A stretch of DNA of 33,282 bases from JAHDCJ01 sp039028895 (GTDB lineage: Bacteria; Bacteroidota; Bacteroidia; Chitinophagales; Saprospiraceae). The notes under the pieces are model-generated. The model searched no databases, was not told where the DNA came from, and saw nothing but the letters and a program-made list of their open reading frames with translations. Shown here piece after piece: positions 32,318 to 33,282 of this stretch (the stretch's first letter is position 1; each line of letters starts with the position of its first letter). Made by a program: the position numbers and the translations under genes. The stretch is from NCBI GenBank assembly GCA_039028895.1, contig JBCCHF010000055.1, positions 1 to 33,282 on the forward strand, written 5' to 3'.

Positions 32318-32998
32318 TCAAATACTAAGTGTCTCTGTAAGTTTTTCCAGAAGGCCTTCCGGGGTCAGATCAGCAAATCCTTCTATATTAAAATGTGCTT
32401 TTGGCAAGGTGCCTGGTTTACCGACACCAATCGTAGTCATTTGCGCGTTCAAAGCAGCTTCAATTCCTTTCTCAGCATCTTCAAAAACGATGCATTCAGT
32501 TGGGGGTACATTGATTAGAGTGGCACCATTAAGGAAAACTTCAGGATCTGGTTTGCTTTTTATTACATCAGTACCATCTACAATGGCATCGAATATCGAT
32601 TCCAACTTTACACTTCTGATGACGGCTCTGGCGTTTTTGCTGGCTGAGCCAAGGCAAATTTTATAACCTAATTTTTTGGAGTGATCAAGAAATGCTTTAG
32701 CACCAGGCAGGATCTCATCAGGCGTCATATCCTTAATCAAATTCTGGTACCATTGATTTTTCATTTTTGCATAATGCACTTTTTCATTTTCAGAAAGCAC
32801 AATGCCCCCAAAATCAAGAATGGCTTCCAGTGATTCCATCCGTCCAACACCCTTTAGTTGTTCGTTGAATTTTTCGTTTATATCAAAGCCAAGACGGTTG
32901 GCCATCCTTCTCCAAGCCGAATAATGATGTACGGCGGTGTCAACAATTACGCCGTCAAGATCAAAAATGAAGGCTTTGAAATGATTACGATTATTCAC
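32318..32998 (-). CDS. pgmB: Beta-phosphoglucomutase (HAD family)
   Basis: 226 aa. The HAD motif FIFDLDGVIVDTA gives nucleophile D13 and acid/base D15. A cap helix follows, then LGSASKNA (motif II), KSKPDPEVFLNGA (motif III) and FEDAEKGIEAA (motif IV). LKGVGRMESLEAIL in the cap is typical of beta-phosphoglucomutase and binds the sugar phosphate. It converts beta-glucose-1-phosphate from the adjacent maltose phosphorylase to glucose-6-phosphate in the cytoplasm. The start is GTG at 32998; no in-frame ATG precedes the active site. It is the first gene of the maltodextrin operon. Confidence 0.93.
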   Translation of the reverse strand: MNNRNHFKAFIFDLDGVIVDTAVHHYSAWRRMANRLGFDINEKFNEQLKGVGRMESLEAILDFGGIVLSENEKVHYAKMKNQWYQNLIKDMTPDEILPGAKAFLDHSKKLGYKICLGSASKNARAVIRSVKLESIFDAIVDGTDVIKSKPDPEVFLNGATLINVPPTECIVFEDAEKGIEAALNAQMTTIGVGKPGTLPKAHFNIEGFADLTPEGLLEKLTETLSI

Positions 32999-33069
32999 GT
33001 TAGGTTGCGTTATGTGAAAAAGGGGAATCAGGTTCCCACTTGAGGTATTAAAACAAAAGCTAATTTTTG

Positions 33070-33096
33070 ATCCTTATTACTGATTTAAATAAGGAT
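33070..33096. promoter_or_regulatory. 9-bp inverted repeat upstream of pgmB
   Basis: ATCCTTATT (33070-33078) and AATAAGGAT (33088-33096) are exact reverse complements with 9 nt between, 72 bp before the pgmB start. No T-run follows closely, so it is more likely a leader hairpin or an operator dyad than a terminator. Confidence 0.4.
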
Positions 33097-33127
33097 AGAA
33101 TAAAGATAGACAAAATTTTATTGTAAA

Positions 33128-33147
33128 TGTATTTTTTACACTAAGTA
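33128..33147. promoter_or_regulatory. Candidate operator, site 2 (upstream of the pgmB-led operon)
   Basis: TGTA-TTTTT-TACA followed by CTAAGTA, then ATTTT. With its flank it shares TTATTGTAAA and TAAGTAATTTT with site 1. It is 130 bp upstream of pgmB. No perfect TAnnTTTG box was found for pgmB. It could equally serve a rightward gene beyond the window edge. Confidence 0.55.
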
Positions 33148-33282
33148 ATTTTCGGGAAATCTTTTTGCCTTGATTTTCAGGGGATATGGGTAGACTTTAT
33201 GTCTAGAAACAATTAGGGAAAAGAAAAATTAAAAAAAAATAAAAAAAAAGTAGGGGTTACAAAGGGGGGCTTGTGTCTATTA
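33148..33282. other. Intergenic right edge, no gene seen
   Basis: There is no credible ORF. The stretch includes TCTAGAAACAATT at 33202-33214, close to TTAGAAACGATT at 15577-15588 in the Nudix promoter region, and two A-runs at 33230-33249. It is probably the upstream region of a gene to the right. Confidence 0.4.

Noticed and set aside
33230..33249. Two A-runs near the right edge
   Set aside because: They are low-complexity AT-rich DNA; no origin, DnaA boxes or terminator stem were seen beside them.

Overview
The window looks like chromosomal DNA of a member of the Bacteroidota, probably a marine or environmental Saprospiria, Cytophagia or Flavobacteriia-type lineage. The reasons are type IX secretion (T9SS) C-terminal sorting domains on four proteins, SprB-type repeats in a giant surface protein, perfect TAnnTTTG (-7) promoter boxes, no obvious Shine-Dalgarno sequences, moderate G+C, and a Nudix/winged-helix regulator typical of the phylum. 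No rRNA, tRNA, CRISPR array, IS element or phage gene was seen.

Layout. (1) 1-6959 (-): the N-terminal 2,319 codons of a giant secreted protein whose 3' end lies beyond the left edge. It has a signal peptide, about ten jelly-roll-like repeats of ~154 aa, then eight SprB-like repeats of 75-76 aa. (2) 6960-7783: a 428-bp intergenic stretch, then a small predicted exported protein whose stop codon lies inside its own terminator hairpin. (3) 7784-10338 (-): an EF-G paralogue with altered GTPase motifs and a small predicted exported protein. (4) 10481-13225 (-): an ECF sigma factor, a short anti-sigma-like membrane protein and two Spy/LTXXQ-like envelope proteins, one with a T9SS sorting domain. 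(5) 13360-15423 (-): two consecutive YceI-domain envelope proteins. (6) 15608-16351 (+): a Nudix-fold transcription regulator of the AraR/NrtR type. (7) 16356-18092 (-): an FG-GAP/ASPIC-UnbV surface protein. (8) 18226-32998 (-): a maltodextrin/starch cluster. In transcription order it reads beta-phosphoglucomutase, GH65 maltose phosphorylase, GH13 lipoprotein, MFS sugar transporter, SusA-like GH13, CotH-type kinase, CBM20-like esterase lipoprotein, and a T9SS-exported GH13 amylase.

How the genes fit together. The secreted and envelope GH13 enzymes would break starch and maltodextrin down to maltose. The MFS carrier would import it. Maltose phosphorylase would yield glucose plus beta-glucose-1-phosphate, and beta-phosphoglucomutase would convert the latter to glucose-6-phosphate. 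No SusC/SusD pair lies in the window. A shared near-palindromic sequence, TGTA-N5-TACA followed by YTAWGTA, occurs in front of the Nudix regulator, in front of the exported amylase and upstream of the pgmB-led operon. This suggests that the regulator controls both itself and the starch genes. The least expected element is the tightly coupled pair of a CotH-like protein kinase and a CBM20-like esterase inside the maltodextrin operon.
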